Origin: Streptomyces violaceusniger Tu 4113 | GTDB taxonomy: Bacteria; Actinomycetota; Actinomycetes; Streptomycetales; Streptomycetaceae | Assembly: GCF_000147815.2 (NCBI RefSeq) | Contig: NC_015957.1 | Span: 5,828,001-5,892,000 of the forward strand | Reading direction: 5' to 3' | Length of the DNA: 64,000 bases | Shown here: one piece after another, positions 1 to 7,888 of the stretch | Layout: each line of letters opens with the position of its first letter | How positions within the stretch are numbered: the first letter of the stretch is position 1 | Position numbers and translations under genes: made by a program | Notes under the pieces: model-generated | Databases searched by the model: none | What the model saw: the letters and a program-made list of their open reading frames with translations, nothing else | What the model was told of the DNA's origin: nothing

Positions 1-22
1 GGCCCGCCCTGGTTCGTCGCGG

Positions 23-829
23 TCACGGGAGCAGCCAATCGCTGGGATGTTGGTCGGCCAGATGGACGGTGCCGCTGGTCAGGGTCATGGAGCCGAGGAC
101 GAACGGCGGGCCCTCGGGGGACGACCAGCGGTAGCCGGAGCGGGTGCCGGAGCTGCGCTGAAGGCGTACCTGGACGGCGACCGGCGGGCCGTGCTTGGAG
201 AACTCCTCGCCGAGTTGCTCACTGCCGAGGTAGGAGCCGATCTGCTGGCTCGACTGGGCGGTCCGGCCGACGGCGCGCACTTCACCGCGGAGCACACCGT
301 AGGTCTGGGTGGGCGCGGACTGCACACTGAGGTCGACCGACGCGCCCGGCCGCACCGACGCCGCCCGGTCCGCGGGGATGTACAGGGTCGCGACCAGGGG
401 ATCGTCGGAGTGGCCGACCCGCTCCACGGAGGCGACGTTGGCGCCGGTGGTCAGCACGGAGCCGATCGAGGCGGTGAGGGTGGTGAGCCGGCCGCCCGCG
501 ATGGTGCGCACGACCGTGGTGCCACGGGTGGTGCGGACCTTCAGCAGTGGTGCGCCCGCCGGGAGGGTGCTGCCCTCCTGGGCGAGGACGGAGGTCACCT
601 GGCCGGCGATCGGGCTCTGCAGCACATAGCTGCCCTGGCCGTGGGTGAGGATCCCGGTGGCATCAAGGGTGTTGGACACGGTGCCGGTGACGGCCCATAC
701 GGCGGCACCGGCCATGACCGCCATCGTGACCGCCAGTGCCAGCCATCCCTGGGGGCGGGCGTAGCGCACCGGCAGGTCGATGTCCTCTGCCGACTGCAGC
801 TTGGAGAGGGCCTGCTGGCGGAACTGCAC
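23..829 (-). CDS. HlyD-family peptide-export adaptor subunit
   Basis: This 268-residue protein looks like the periplasmic-adaptor-type (HlyD) subunit found beside NHLP/C39-type bacteriocin ABC exporters in streptomycetes. It has a short cytoplasmic N-terminus, one membrane segment at about residues 29-50 (ALAVTMAVMAGAAVWAVTG), and a biotinyl-lipoyl-like segment (GQGSYVLQSPIAGQVTSVLA) followed by the usual beta-rich extracytoplasmic part. The start is GTG. It lies 104 nt downstream of a double-glycine precursor gene on the same strand, so it probably helps export that peptide. The ABC transporter genes that normally follow would lie beyond the left edge. The role is inferred from family and neighbour. 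Confidence 0.8.
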   Translation of the reverse strand: MQFRQQALSKLQSAEDIDLPVRYARPQGWLALAVTMAVMAGAAVWAVTGTVSNTLDATGILTHGQGSYVLQSPIAGQVTSVLAQEGSTLPAGAPLLKVRTTRGTTVVRTIAGGRLTTLTASIGSVLTTGANVASVERVGHSDDPLVATLYIPADRAASVRPGASVDLSVQSAPTQTYGVLRGEVRAVGRTAQSSQQIGSYLGSEQLGEEFSKHGPPVAVQVRLQRSSGTRSGYRWSSPEGPPFVLGSMTLTSGTVHLADQHPSDWLLP

Positions 830-884
830 GAGAGTCTTTCCTCAGCCGCGAAGGGAGTGATCAAGGGGGGCCGCGGACCGCCGA

Positions 885-913
885 GTGCCCCGGACCAGGC
901 AGGCCCGGGGCAC
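885..913 (-). terminator. Stem-loop between precursor and exporter genes
   Basis: GTGCCCCGG (885-893) and CCGGGGCAC (905-913) form a perfect 9-bp stem with an 11-nt loop in the 104-nt gap between the precursor peptide gene and the HlyD gene. There is no T-run. Such hairpins after RiPP precursor genes often act as partial terminators or 3' stabilisers that keep precursor mRNA in excess over the export genes. That role is inferred here. Confidence 0.5.
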
Positions 914-933
914 AGGGGAGCGGTAAAGCAGCC

Positions 934-1131
934 TCAGAGGGTGCCGACGACCCCACCGACGATGCCGGTGGTGTTCAGGCCGGTGAGGCCGTCCACGGTG
1001 CCGGTCACGGTGCCGAGGACGCCGGTCACCGGGCCGAGGACGTCGCCCACGGGGCTGGCGATCCCGCCCGCCACGTTGTCCAGCTCGGCGTCGGAGATCT
1101 CCTGGGTCGCGACCTTGGGCGCGTTGTTCAT
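934..1131 (-). CDS. Double-glycine leader precursor peptide (lanthipeptide-A2-like, no Cys)
   Basis: This 65-residue peptide has a classical cleavable leader: residues 1-23 contain EISDAELDNVAGG, ending in a Gly-Gly processing site for a C39 peptidase exporter. The remaining 42 residues are rich in Gly, Val and Thr (for example GPVTGVLGTVTGTVDGLTG) and contain no cysteine, so lanthionine rings cannot form within it. The ATG at 1129-1131 is preceded by AAGGGAG at good spacing; upstream in-frame starts lack such a site. Streptomyces genomes often annotate such peptides as type A2 lantipeptides. No modification enzyme lies in the visible part of the locus; it could be an unmodified exported peptide. 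Confidence 0.72.
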   Translation of the reverse strand: MNNAPKVATQEISDAELDNVAGGIASPVGDVLGPVTGVLGTVTGTVDGLTGLNTTGIVGGVVGTL

Positions 1132-1595
1132 TGTTGCGTCTCCCTTGGGTGAACGTCTCTTTGAGCTTGCAACAGCGCACGGGGGCCGAGGGGAATCAGC
1201 TCCCGCGGCATGGTCACGGGATGCCCGGAGGACACCGGGCTCCGTGAAATGCCTGAGCGCGGAAGGGATGTAACCACGGGGTCCGCCACGCGGCGAATCA
1301 CCCACGAGCCGGAACCGGGCATTCCGCCACTTTCCGATCACACGACGAACACAGTCGCGCACCTCATCGACGCCATTCCCTCACAGGAAGGTCACCGACC
1401 TCACCTGGTATCGCATCCCTCGGGCGAGGTGACGCGCGTCATTTCGGTTCGGACCGCCAGGGCCGGGGCCGAGGTGGCACATGAGCCGGGTGGCACACAT
1501 GGCGTCTGTGTAACAGGTGTGCCGATCGCTTGAAGACCAGGCGAACAAGGCCGCATGCGAGGGCGTGACGGGGCGGGAATGCGACATGTGCGACT
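1132..1595. other. Intergenic region upstream of the precursor gene
   Basis: These 464 bases hold no credible coding frame. They must contain the minus-strand promoter of the precursor/exporter genes near the left part and the 3' end region of the quinone reductase gene on the right. I see no clear -10/-35 pair and no strong inverted repeat. Confidence 0.5.
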
Positions 1596-2624
1596 TCAGA
1601 CCGCCCGGCCCGCCTCCGGTACCACCTCGCCGTCCGGCACCGGACCGGGCGCGGTGCCGTCGCCGAACGGGCGCCCGCCCAGCTCCTCACGGTGATGCGG
1701 GGTCAGCCAGCCGGAGAGGTCGGGGCCGAGCGGAACGATGCCGGTGGGATTGATGTTGGTGTGCACCCGGTAGTAGTGGCGCTTGATGTGGTCGAAGTCG
1801 ACGGTGTCCCCGAAACCCGGTGTCTGGAAGAGGTCACGGACATAGGCCCACAGCACCGGGTCCTCGCTGAGCTTGTTGCGGTTGCACTTGAAGTGGCCGT
1901 GGTAGACGGCGTCGAAGCGGACCAGCGTGGTGAACAGCCGGATGTCGGCCTCGGTGATGGTGTCGCCGACCAGATAGCGGCGCGTGGACAGCCGCTCGGA
2001 CAGCTCGTCGAGGCGGGCGAAGAGTCGCCGGTACGCGTCGTCGTAGGTGTCCTGGTGCTCGGCGAAGCCCGCCCGGTACACACCGTTGTTCACATCGCGG
2101 TAGACCCCCTCCGCCACGTCGTCGATCTCGTCGCGGTGCTCCTCGGGATACAGGTCCGGGGCACCCTCGCGCTGGAGGGCGGTCCATTCGGTGGCGAGGT
2201 CCAGGGTGATCCGGTGGAAGTCGTTGGTGACCAGCGCTCCACTGGGGACGTCCACGACCGCGGGCACGCTCACCCCGCCCGGATATCCGGTCTCGCGGGC
2301 GTCGTACGCCTCGCTGAGGAAGGCGATGCCCAGCACCGGGTCCCGGTCCCCCGGGTCGAGAGTGAAGCGCCAGCTACGCTCGTCCTGGATGGGATCGGTG
2401 ATGGCCAGCGAGAGGGCCGGCTCCAGGCCGAGCAGCCGCCGTGAGATCAGCGCCCGGCTCGCCCACGGACAGGCCCGGCTGGCCACCAGCCGATAGCGCC
2501 CGGCCTCCACCGGCCAGCCGTCCCGGCCGTCGGCGGTGATCCGGTCGGCGAAGTGCGGCCCGGATCGGCGGAACTCCTTGCGCTCGCTGGGTGTCTCCTG
2601 GTCAGCGGTGTTCAACGGGACCAC
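1596..2624 (-). CDS. Glutathionyl/mycothiol-hydroquinone reductase (Xi-class GST)
   Basis: The 342-residue protein belongs to the Xi-class glutathione-transferase family (YqjG/ECM4 type), which reduces thiol-quinone conjugates back to hydroquinones. The catalytic cysteine is Cys52 in SRACPWASRA, followed by the thioredoxin-like half. The all-alpha C-terminal half carries the family segments TLVRFDAVYHGHFKCN and HYYRVHTNINPTGIVP. Length matches the family (about 320-350). Actinobacteria lack glutathione, so mycothiol is the likely thiol, by inference. The GTG start has AAGGTGG just upstream. The gene stands alone, divergent from the EamA exporter gene. It is probably a detoxification enzyme. 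Confidence 0.88.
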   Translation of the reverse strand: MVPLNTADQETPSERKEFRRSGPHFADRITADGRDGWPVEAGRYRLVASRACPWASRALISRRLLGLEPALSLAITDPIQDERSWRFTLDPGDRDPVLGIAFLSEAYDARETGYPGGVSVPAVVDVPSGALVTNDFHRITLDLATEWTALQREGAPDLYPEEHRDEIDDVAEGVYRDVNNGVYRAGFAEHQDTYDDAYRRLFARLDELSERLSTRRYLVGDTITEADIRLFTTLVRFDAVYHGHFKCNRNKLSEDPVLWAYVRDLFQTPGFGDTVDFDHIKRHYYRVHTNINPTGIVPLGPDLSGWLTPHHREELGGRPFGDGTAPGPVPDGEVVPEAGRAV

Positions 2625-2820
2625 CTACCACCTTCCGAAGCGGGAACCGTCATGGACGGTCCATGTCACGGGTTGCCCTCCGAGGCTTGGCTGCCACGGA
2701 TGACACCTACTCGGTTCCACGCCCCGGGAAGGGGTATTCCTCACGGATCGGACAGGGCGGCGCTACGCGGGCGCACCAGCGTTCAAGACCGGAGGCGAGG
2801 CCGGGGGCCAGGGTCGGCGC

Positions 2821-3780
2821 ATGCCTGCGAACAAGGGCTGGAAGAGCCCGTATCTCCTGCTCACGGTCACCATGCTGCTGTGGGGCAGCGCCTTCTCCAG
2901 TTCCAAGTCGGTGGTCGCCCAGATGCCGCACACCGTGGCGGCGCTGCTGCGCTTCGGCGGCGGGGCCATCGCCCTGCTGGCGGCCGTGGCGCTCTTCGGC
3001 AGACCGGCCGCCCCTGCTTCCGCGCGCGGTGGCGGGCGGGCCGCGCTCGCGGGCCTGCTGGGGGTCTTCGCCTACAACGGCTTCTTCTTCTGGGGGCTGT
3101 CGCTGGCGCCCTCGCTCGACGCGGGAATCCTCATCCCCGTCCTGAGCTCGGTGCTCACCAGCGCCTTTCTCCTGTTCACCGGCCGTGACCGGCCCTCCGG
3201 CGCACGGCTGGCGGGGCTCGCGCTCGGGCTCGCCGGGGCAGTGGTGTTCTTCTTCGGCGCGGGCGGCAGCGCGCACGGCGGCGCCACCCGGCTGACGGGC
3301 GATCTGCTCTATCTGCTCAGCGCGGTGTGCTGGGCCGCGTACACGCTCATCGGGCCCCGGGTGCTGGCCGGTGTCGATCCGCTGCGCGCCACGACCTACG
3401 CGACGTGTGCGGGGGCGGTGCTGCTGGGGGCGCTCGCCGTACCCGATATCGGCGATACGCACTGGAGTGAGCTGCCGGCCGGCCTCTGGCTGAACGTGGT
3501 GTTCCTCGCCATCGGCCCGGCCGCCGTCGCCAATCTCCTCTACTACCGCGGAGTGGGCGCGGTGGGTCCCGCGTCCGCGTCGTTGATGATGTTCATGGTC
3601 CCGGTGATCAACACCGTGTGCGCCATGCTCTTCCTGGACGAGTCCTTCGGCGGTCTGCAGGCGCTGGGCGCCCTGGTGCTGCTGTCGGGTGCGGTGCTCG
3701 CCGTCACCCGGGGACGCGGACCGGCACGTCCCCGAGCGGGTACCGCGCCCACCGCGGGAAAGAAGCCCTCGGAGCTGTGA
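2821..3780 (+). CDS. EamA/DMT-family transporter
   Basis: A 319-residue integral membrane protein with ten predicted hydrophobic segments in two homologous halves, typical of EamA (drug/metabolite transporter) exporters. The first half opens with LLLTVTMLLWGSAFSSSKSV, the characteristic early-helix motif. The second half contains LYLLSAVCWAAYTLIGPRVL and LMMFMVPVINTVCAMLFLDE, the conserved end-of-repeat signature. The C-terminal tail is basic and cytoplasmic. These proteins export small metabolites or amino acids; the substrate here cannot be read. The ATG at 2821 gives the expected short N-terminus. It faces a decayed PucR gene across a hairpin. Confidence 0.88.
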   Translation: MPANKGWKSPYLLLTVTMLLWGSAFSSSKSVVAQMPHTVAALLRFGGGAIALLAAVALFGRPAAPASARGGGRAALAGLLGVFAYNGFFFWGLSLAPSLDAGILIPVLSSVLTSAFLLFTGRDRPSGARLAGLALGLAGAVVFFFGAGGSAHGGATRLTGDLLYLLSAVCWAAYTLIGPRVLAGVDPLRATTYATCAGAVLLGALAVPDIGDTHWSELPAGLWLNVVFLAIGPAAVANLLYYRGVGAVGPASASLMMFMVPVINTVCAMLFLDESFGGLQALGALVLLSGAVLAVTRGRGPARPRAGTAPTAGKKPSEL

Positions 3781-3914
3781 AGCACCGTACGGCGCCGGCC
3801 TGCATCACTCCCCTCGTGGTGATACAGACCGGCGTCACGCTGGGAGGCGAGGCTTCGTTCCCGCGCCGCGCGGCAGGAGTGACGGTAAAGCGGATCACCG
3901 GGGCGGGCAACGGT

Positions 3915-3954
3915 GCACGGTGCGCATCGCGCGCCCGCGATATGTGCACCGTGC
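3915..3954. terminator. Long stem-loop between convergent genes
   Basis: GCACGGTGC (3915-3923) pairs with GCACCGTGC (3946-3954), and inside it ATCGCG (3926-3931) pairs with CGCGAT (3936-3941). The hairpin lies between the end of the EamA gene and the stop of the PucR relic, so it can serve either strand as a rho-independent-like terminator. There is no T-tract, which is common in streptomycetes. Confidence 0.55.
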
Positions 3955-3958
3955 GCAG

Positions 3959-4180
3959 TCAGTCCACCGGCTGGAGTCCGGTGATGTGCAGGGCGTGCAC
4001 CAGGTCGTGGATGCCGGAGCCGGTGGTGAGGAGATCACGGCTGAGCAGGTGTTCGGCGGCCCGCAGATGGGCCCTGACGGTGTTCCGGCTGAGACCGGGA
4101 TGGCGGGCGGTCCGCTGGGCGTCGGTGTTCGCGTCGATCCAGGCGCGCAGGGTGGCGTACAGATCGCGGCCACGGGTGTC
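3959..4180 (-). pseudogene. C-terminal HTH remnant of a PucR-family regulator
   Basis: A minus-strand open frame ending in TGA at 3959-3961 encodes a helix-turn-helix tail: LYATLRAWIDANTDAQRTA, then LSRNTVRAHLRAAEHLL, then HDLVHALHITGLQPVD. This matches the C-terminal PucR (DUF/HTH_30) domain. The frame remains open upstream but has no usable start codon or recognisable N-terminal domain; the upstream sequence is arginine/proline-rich noise. I read it as the surviving 3' end of a deleted regulator gene. An alternative is a frameshifted gene whose upstream half is too diverged to see. Confidence 0.6.
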
Positions 4181-4378
4181 CTGGATCCGGCCGGAAGGGC
4201 GGCGAGGACGAGCCTTTCCCGACCCTGTCGTGCAAGGGCGGCAGGGACGGGACGGGGCGAGGGCACCGTGGGGATGAAGGGCGATGACGCCCTGGCGATC
4301 AACTAGAAGGGCCCCGAGGGCGGTTTCGGCGGTCCCGTCGACAGCTTCCGCCGGGCGGGCGGACCTCAGGCACGCTCA

Positions 4379-4411
4379 GGCCACCGCGGGCGGGCAAAGG
4401 CCGCGGTGGCC
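4379..4411 (-). terminator. Inverted repeat downstream of the TetR gene
   Basis: GGCCACCGCGG (4379-4389) and CCGCGGTGGCC (4401-4411) form an 11-bp perfect stem with an 11-nt loop, and CCGCGGTGGCC is repeated at 4421-4431, so two alternative pairings exist. It lies 55 nt beyond the TetR stop codon in the direction of transcription and is a likely terminator. Confidence 0.55.
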
Positions 4412-4466
4412 GACCCACAGCCGCGGTGGCCAAGCGAACGACGACGCGCGTGACGTGGCCGCGGAC

Positions 4467-5075
4467 TCAGTCCACCGAGCGGAACAAGCCCTCCAGCGCG
4501 CTCGCCACCTGGTCGGCCGAGAGTGGGTCGTCGACACCGCCCATCGCGTAGATGCCCCGGTCCAGTTTGATGCCCCGCGTCATCGCGCCGAGCAGCGTGG
4601 CCAGTTCGGTGCCTCGCAGGGCGGGCCGGTGCCCGGCCCGATCGAACAGCCCGTCCAGCATGGTGCCGATACGGCGGCTGAACCGCCTCTCGTGTTCCAC
4701 CAGCGCGGAGGCGGCATCGCCGTCCCGGAGCGCCATCAGCCGGAATTCCAGGTGGATGAAGACCCACCGGGTGTCCAGATGCTCCCCGTTGAAGATCTCG
4801 GCGAAGGTCCGGGCGAGCTGGGGGGTCAGATCCCGTCCGGTGTCCATCTCGGCGATCCGCTCCCCGATGTAGTCGGCGGTGCGGTCGCTGTGCCGCCGGA
4901 AGACATCGAGGAAGAGCTTCAGCTTGCTGTCGTAGTTGGAGTAGAAGGCCCCGGTGGTCCTGCCCGCGCACTGGCAGATGTATCCGATCGAGGCCCCGTG
5001 GAAGCCGCGTTCGGAGAACGCCCGCTCCGCCCCGACGATCAGCGCTTCCACGGTCTTTGACCGCTGCGGCGGCAT
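4467..5075 (-). CDS. TetR/AcrR-family transcriptional regulator
   Basis: This 202-residue protein has an N-terminal TetR DNA-binding domain: AERAFSERGFHGASIGYICQ, then AGRTTGAFYSNYDSKLKLF, the recognition-helix region with the family Y.(N/H)(Y/F)..K motif. The C-terminal half is a helical ligand-binding domain with no obvious ligand signature. It is transcribed divergently from the P450 gene with a palindrome in the 174-nt gap, so it most likely represses itself and the P450 gene until an unknown small molecule binds. Confidence 0.9.
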   Translation of the reverse strand: MPPQRSKTVEALIVGAERAFSERGFHGASIGYICQCAGRTTGAFYSNYDSKLKLFLDVFRRHSDRTADYIGERIAEMDTGRDLTPQLARTFAEIFNGEHLDTRWVFIHLEFRLMALRDGDAASALVEHERRFSRRIGTMLDGLFDRAGHRPALRGTELATLLGAMTRGIKLDRGIYAMGGVDDPLSADQVASALEGLFRSVD

Positions 5076-5147
5076 CGGTGTGCCCCTCTCCTCCAGTTGT
5101 TCGGAAACCTGGCCAGATCCGTACGGTAGCCGATCTGTCCCTCTGTT

Positions 5148-5181
5148 CAGTAGGGAACCCTATCGGTAGCGTTCCCTATTG
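5148..5181. promoter_or_regulatory. Candidate TetR operator in the TetR/P450 divergent promoter
   Basis: CAGTAGGGAAC (5148-5158) and GTTCCCTATTG (5171-5181) form 11-bp inverted arms with one mismatch around a 12-nt spacer. The repeat sits between the divergently transcribed TetR and P450 genes and is the only strong palindrome there, the usual position of a TetR-family operator. Confidence 0.6.
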
Positions 5182-5249
5182 AAAGCCGCGGCCGACGGCT
5201 CCGGGAAGTTCGCCCCGGAAAGTTCGAGGAAGCACGAAGGAGAGCCATC

Positions 5250-6473
5250 GTGAACGCTCCGATGCCCACGACCCATGACGACCTCCGAGACCTCCACGAC
5301 CTCCCTTCATATCCGAACGACCGGGACGACTACGTCAACCCGGCACGTGCGCTGCTCACCGGGCCACCGATCAGCCCGCTGAGGTTCGCCGGCGGCAGCG
5401 CCGGCTGGCTGGTGACCGGGTATCACGAGGCGCGGGAGGTACTGCGGGATTCCCGGTTCAGCGCCGAGCGCTGGCGTGGCGACGACACGATGCGGAAGGT
5501 CCCCGAGTCGGTCCGCCGGGACCGCAGCAGCGGGGCGGGGTCATTCCTGGCCATGGACGCGCCGGAGCACGGCCGCTACCGGGGACAGCTCACGCGGTAC
5601 TTCACGGTGCGGCGGATGCGCGAGCTGGAAGCGCGCGTAGAAGACATCGTTGCCAACCAACTGGACGCGTTGGAGGCGGCCGGCAAACCGGCCGATCTGG
5701 TGCGGCACTTCGCCCTCCCCATTCCCTCGCTGGTGATCTGCGAGATGCTCGGTGTGCCGTACGAGGAGCGGGAGTTCTTCCAGACCGTCGCCGCGCGGCT
5801 GCTCCGCCAGGACCGCACCGACGAGGAGTTCGTCGCCGGGAAGACCGCACTCGACGACTTCCTGCGCACACTGGTCGAGGCCAAGCGCAAGGAGCCGCAG
5901 GACGATCTGATCTCCCTGTTGACCGCCGTCGACGAGCTCAATGACATGGAGATCGGCGGTATCGCGGGGCTGCTGCTGATCGCCGGCCACGAGACCACCA
6001 CCAACATGCTCAGCCTCGGCACCTTCGCCCTGCTGCGCCGGCCCGAGCAGTTCGAGCGGCTGCGGGCCGACGAGTCGCTCCTTCCGACAGCCGTCGAGGA
6101 GCTGCTGCGCTATCTCAGCATCGTCAATGCCTTCCCCGTCCGTATCGCGCTGGAGGACGTGGTCGTCGGCGGTGTCACCATCGCGGCGGGCCAGTCCGTG
6201 GCCGTCTCGGTCCCGGCGGTCAACCGGGACCCGGCGCTGGTGGACGACCCGGACACGCTCGATGTCGGGCGTCCCCGCAGCAGCCATCTGGCCTTCGGAT
6301 ACGGCATCCATCAGTGTCTCGGTCAGCATCTGGCCAGGATCGAGCTGGTGTCGGGCTACCGCGGATTGATCCGCCGGTTCCCGGGGCTGCGGCTCGCCGT
6401 GCCCCCGGAGGAGGTCCGGATGCGCAGCGACATGGTCATCTACGGAGCACACGAGCTGCCCGTCACCTGGTGA
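5250..6473 (+). CDS. Cytochrome P450 (CYP105/107-like bacterial class)
   Basis: A soluble 407-residue bacterial P450. Visible landmarks are the I-helix oxygen-activation motif (LLIAGHETTTNMLSL), the K-helix ExxR (EELLRYLS is followed by the conserved PVRIALEDV meander), and the haem-binding loop FGYGIHQCLGQHLARIE with Cys356 as thiolate ligand. The GTG start has GAAGGAGA eight bases upstream. No ferredoxin or reductase gene follows, so electrons must come from partners elsewhere. Divergent pairing with a TetR gene suggests induction by a xenobiotic or endogenous substrate. The substrate is not predictable from this sequence. Confidence 0.92.
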   Translation: MNAPMPTTHDDLRDLHDLPSYPNDRDDYVNPARALLTGPPISPLRFAGGSAGWLVTGYHEAREVLRDSRFSAERWRGDDTMRKVPESVRRDRSSGAGSFLAMDAPEHGRYRGQLTRYFTVRRMRELEARVEDIVANQLDALEAAGKPADLVRHFALPIPSLVICEMLGVPYEEREFFQTVAARLLRQDRTDEEFVAGKTALDDFLRTLVEAKRKEPQDDLISLLTAVDELNDMEIGGIAGLLLIAGHETTTNMLSLGTFALLRRPEQFERLRADESLLPTAVEELLRYLSIVNAFPVRIALEDVVVGGVTIAAGQSVAVSVPAVNRDPALVDDPDTLDVGRPRSSHLAFGYGIHQCLGQHLARIELVSGYRGLIRRFPGLRLAVPPEEVRMRSDMVIYGAHELPVTW

Positions 6474-6537
6474 CAACGCCAGGCACGACCCGGCCTCCAC
6501 GCACAGTCTCGGACGGGCCCGGCCTCCGCACAGCCGA

Positions 6538-6581
6538 AATCATCACATGACCTCCACACACACGGAGTTCATGTGATGATT
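6538..6581. promoter_or_regulatory. Long hairpin upstream of the amidase-domain gene
   Basis: AATCATCACATGACCTCC (6538-6555) and GGAGTTCATGTGATGATT (6564-6581) are 18-bp inverted arms with one mismatch and an 8-nt loop (acacacac). The element is more A+T-rich than its surroundings and lies 64 nt after the P450 stop and 47 nt before the amidase-domain start. It could terminate the P450 transcript or act as an operator or 5'-UTR structure for the secreted protein. Confidence 0.5.
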
Positions 6582-6628
6582 CGGTGACCCCGGCCCGTCC
6601 GGGCCGGGGGTGTGGAGGGGAAATACAC

Positions 6629-7765
6629 GTGAAGTCAACGACCTTCAGATCCGCCGTGGGGGCCGTGCTGACGGCGGCCCTGTCCGCCGTGGTCCTGCCC
6701 GCCTCCGCCGCGAGCGCGGCGCAGACCCCGGCGGCGGCCGGCACCGTGGACACCGCGACCGCGCAGTCCTTCGGGCGCCTGGCCGACGCGGTGCTGACCC
6801 AGCGCACGGCGGCGCTGCTGGACACCGAGCAGTCGGTGCGGCGCGCGGCCCCGCTCACCGAGAAGAACGTCCGCCTGTCGGCCGGCCAGAGCCGGACCGA
6901 GGACACCGCGCTGTCCACGCTGCGCTCCCGCAAGGCGCGGCTCGCGGCCCTGGGCGAGGCGTACACATCCGCCGACACCAAGGTGACGGTGGACCGGGTG
7001 CGGGTCGAGGCCGGACACGCCACCGTCCAGGCCACCGAGACCACGACGCTGGCCTACAAGAAGATACGCGGCGACGAGCCCGCGACGACCGGCTTCCAGG
7101 CGCACCACCGGCTGAGCTTCGCCGCCACCGCGGACGGGAAGTGGCGGCTGACCGGCCTCACCTCGACCGACGACGGCCCGCTGGCGGTCAACGAGCCCGC
7201 CACGGCGCCGGTGGCGGCCAGGACGACGGCCCTGCCCGATGCGACGCCCGCCGCCATCTCGGTGCCGTCCCGGCCGCAGACCAAGCCCGCGGGAAGCTAC
7301 AACTACGCGGCGATGGCCGCGTACGCCGAGAAGTACTGGCAGAACTACAACCCTGCCTACCGGAAGTTCAACGAGGCCGGTGGCGACTGCACCAACTTCG
7401 TCAGCCAGGCCCTGAAGGCGGGCGGCTGGGCCAACAAGTCCGGCGACGCCGAGGACTACCGCAGCTGGTGGTACGACACCTCGTACCAGTCGACGTCCTG
7501 GGTGGGCACCAACGAGTGGTCGTGGTTCACGCTGGACTCCAAGCGCGCCACCAACCTGGCGAACGTCTACTACATGGGCGTCGGCGACGTCATGCAGATG
7601 GACTTCGACAAGGACGGGTCCAAGGACCACACCATGGTCGTCACCTACCGGAGCTCCAGCGGGGTCCCGTATCTGACCTACCACTCGGTCAACACCTACC
7701 GGAAGTCCGTGGCCAGCATCATCGCCTCGTACCCGACCTCGGCCTACTATGCCTACCGCATCTGA
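6629..7765 (+). CDS. Secreted amidase-domain (Amidase_6) protein
   Basis: About 378 residues from the GTG at 6629, preceded by GGAGGGG. The N-terminus is a Sec signal peptide: basic KSTTFRSA, hydrophobic core and cleavage after ASAASA. A central helical region of about 180 residues precedes a C-terminal Amidase_6 domain beginning AAYAEKYWQNYNPAYRKF. Its cysteine-type catalytic motif is GGDCTNFVSQAL, with the conserved histidine in KDHTMVVTYR. Homologues are predicted cell-wall or extracellular amidases of the NlpC/P60-like papain fold. The longer upstream frame would add residues before a perfect signal peptide and was rejected. The exact substrate is unknown. Confidence 0.82.
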   Translation: MKSTTFRSAVGAVLTAALSAVVLPASAASAAQTPAAAGTVDTATAQSFGRLADAVLTQRTAALLDTEQSVRRAAPLTEKNVRLSAGQSRTEDTALSTLRSRKARLAALGEAYTSADTKVTVDRVRVEAGHATVQATETTTLAYKKIRGDEPATTGFQAHHRLSFAATADGKWRLTGLTSTDDGPLAVNEPATAPVAARTTALPDATPAAISVPSRPQTKPAGSYNYAAMAAYAEKYWQNYNPAYRKFNEAGGDCTNFVSQALKAGGWANKSGDAEDYRSWWYDTSYQSTSWVGTNEWSWFTLDSKRATNLANVYYMGVGDVMQMDFDKDGSKDHTMVVTYRSSSGVPYLTYHSVNTYRKSVASIIASYPTSAYYAYRI

Positions 7766-7787
7766 GCACCCCTCCCCGTGACCGTGA

Positions 7788-7810
7788 ACCCCGCCCCTCC
7801 CGGGCGGGGT
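7788..7810 (+). terminator. Terminator after the amidase-domain gene
   Basis: ACCCCGCCC (7788-7796) and GGGCGGGGT (7802-7810) form a perfect 9-bp GC stem with a 5-nt loop, 22 nt after the stop codon at 7763-7765. Confidence 0.65.
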
Positions 7811-7888
7811 CCACCGCATTTGCCCCCGGCCCGGGGCGGTATGCCACAGTGGACCGCCCCTCCCCTACTCCCCACCCTTCCGAAAGTG

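Noticed and set aside
4379..4431. A CRISPR-like repeat array
   Set aside because: Only three short inverted or direct copies exist with unequal spacers; it is an ordinary hairpin region.
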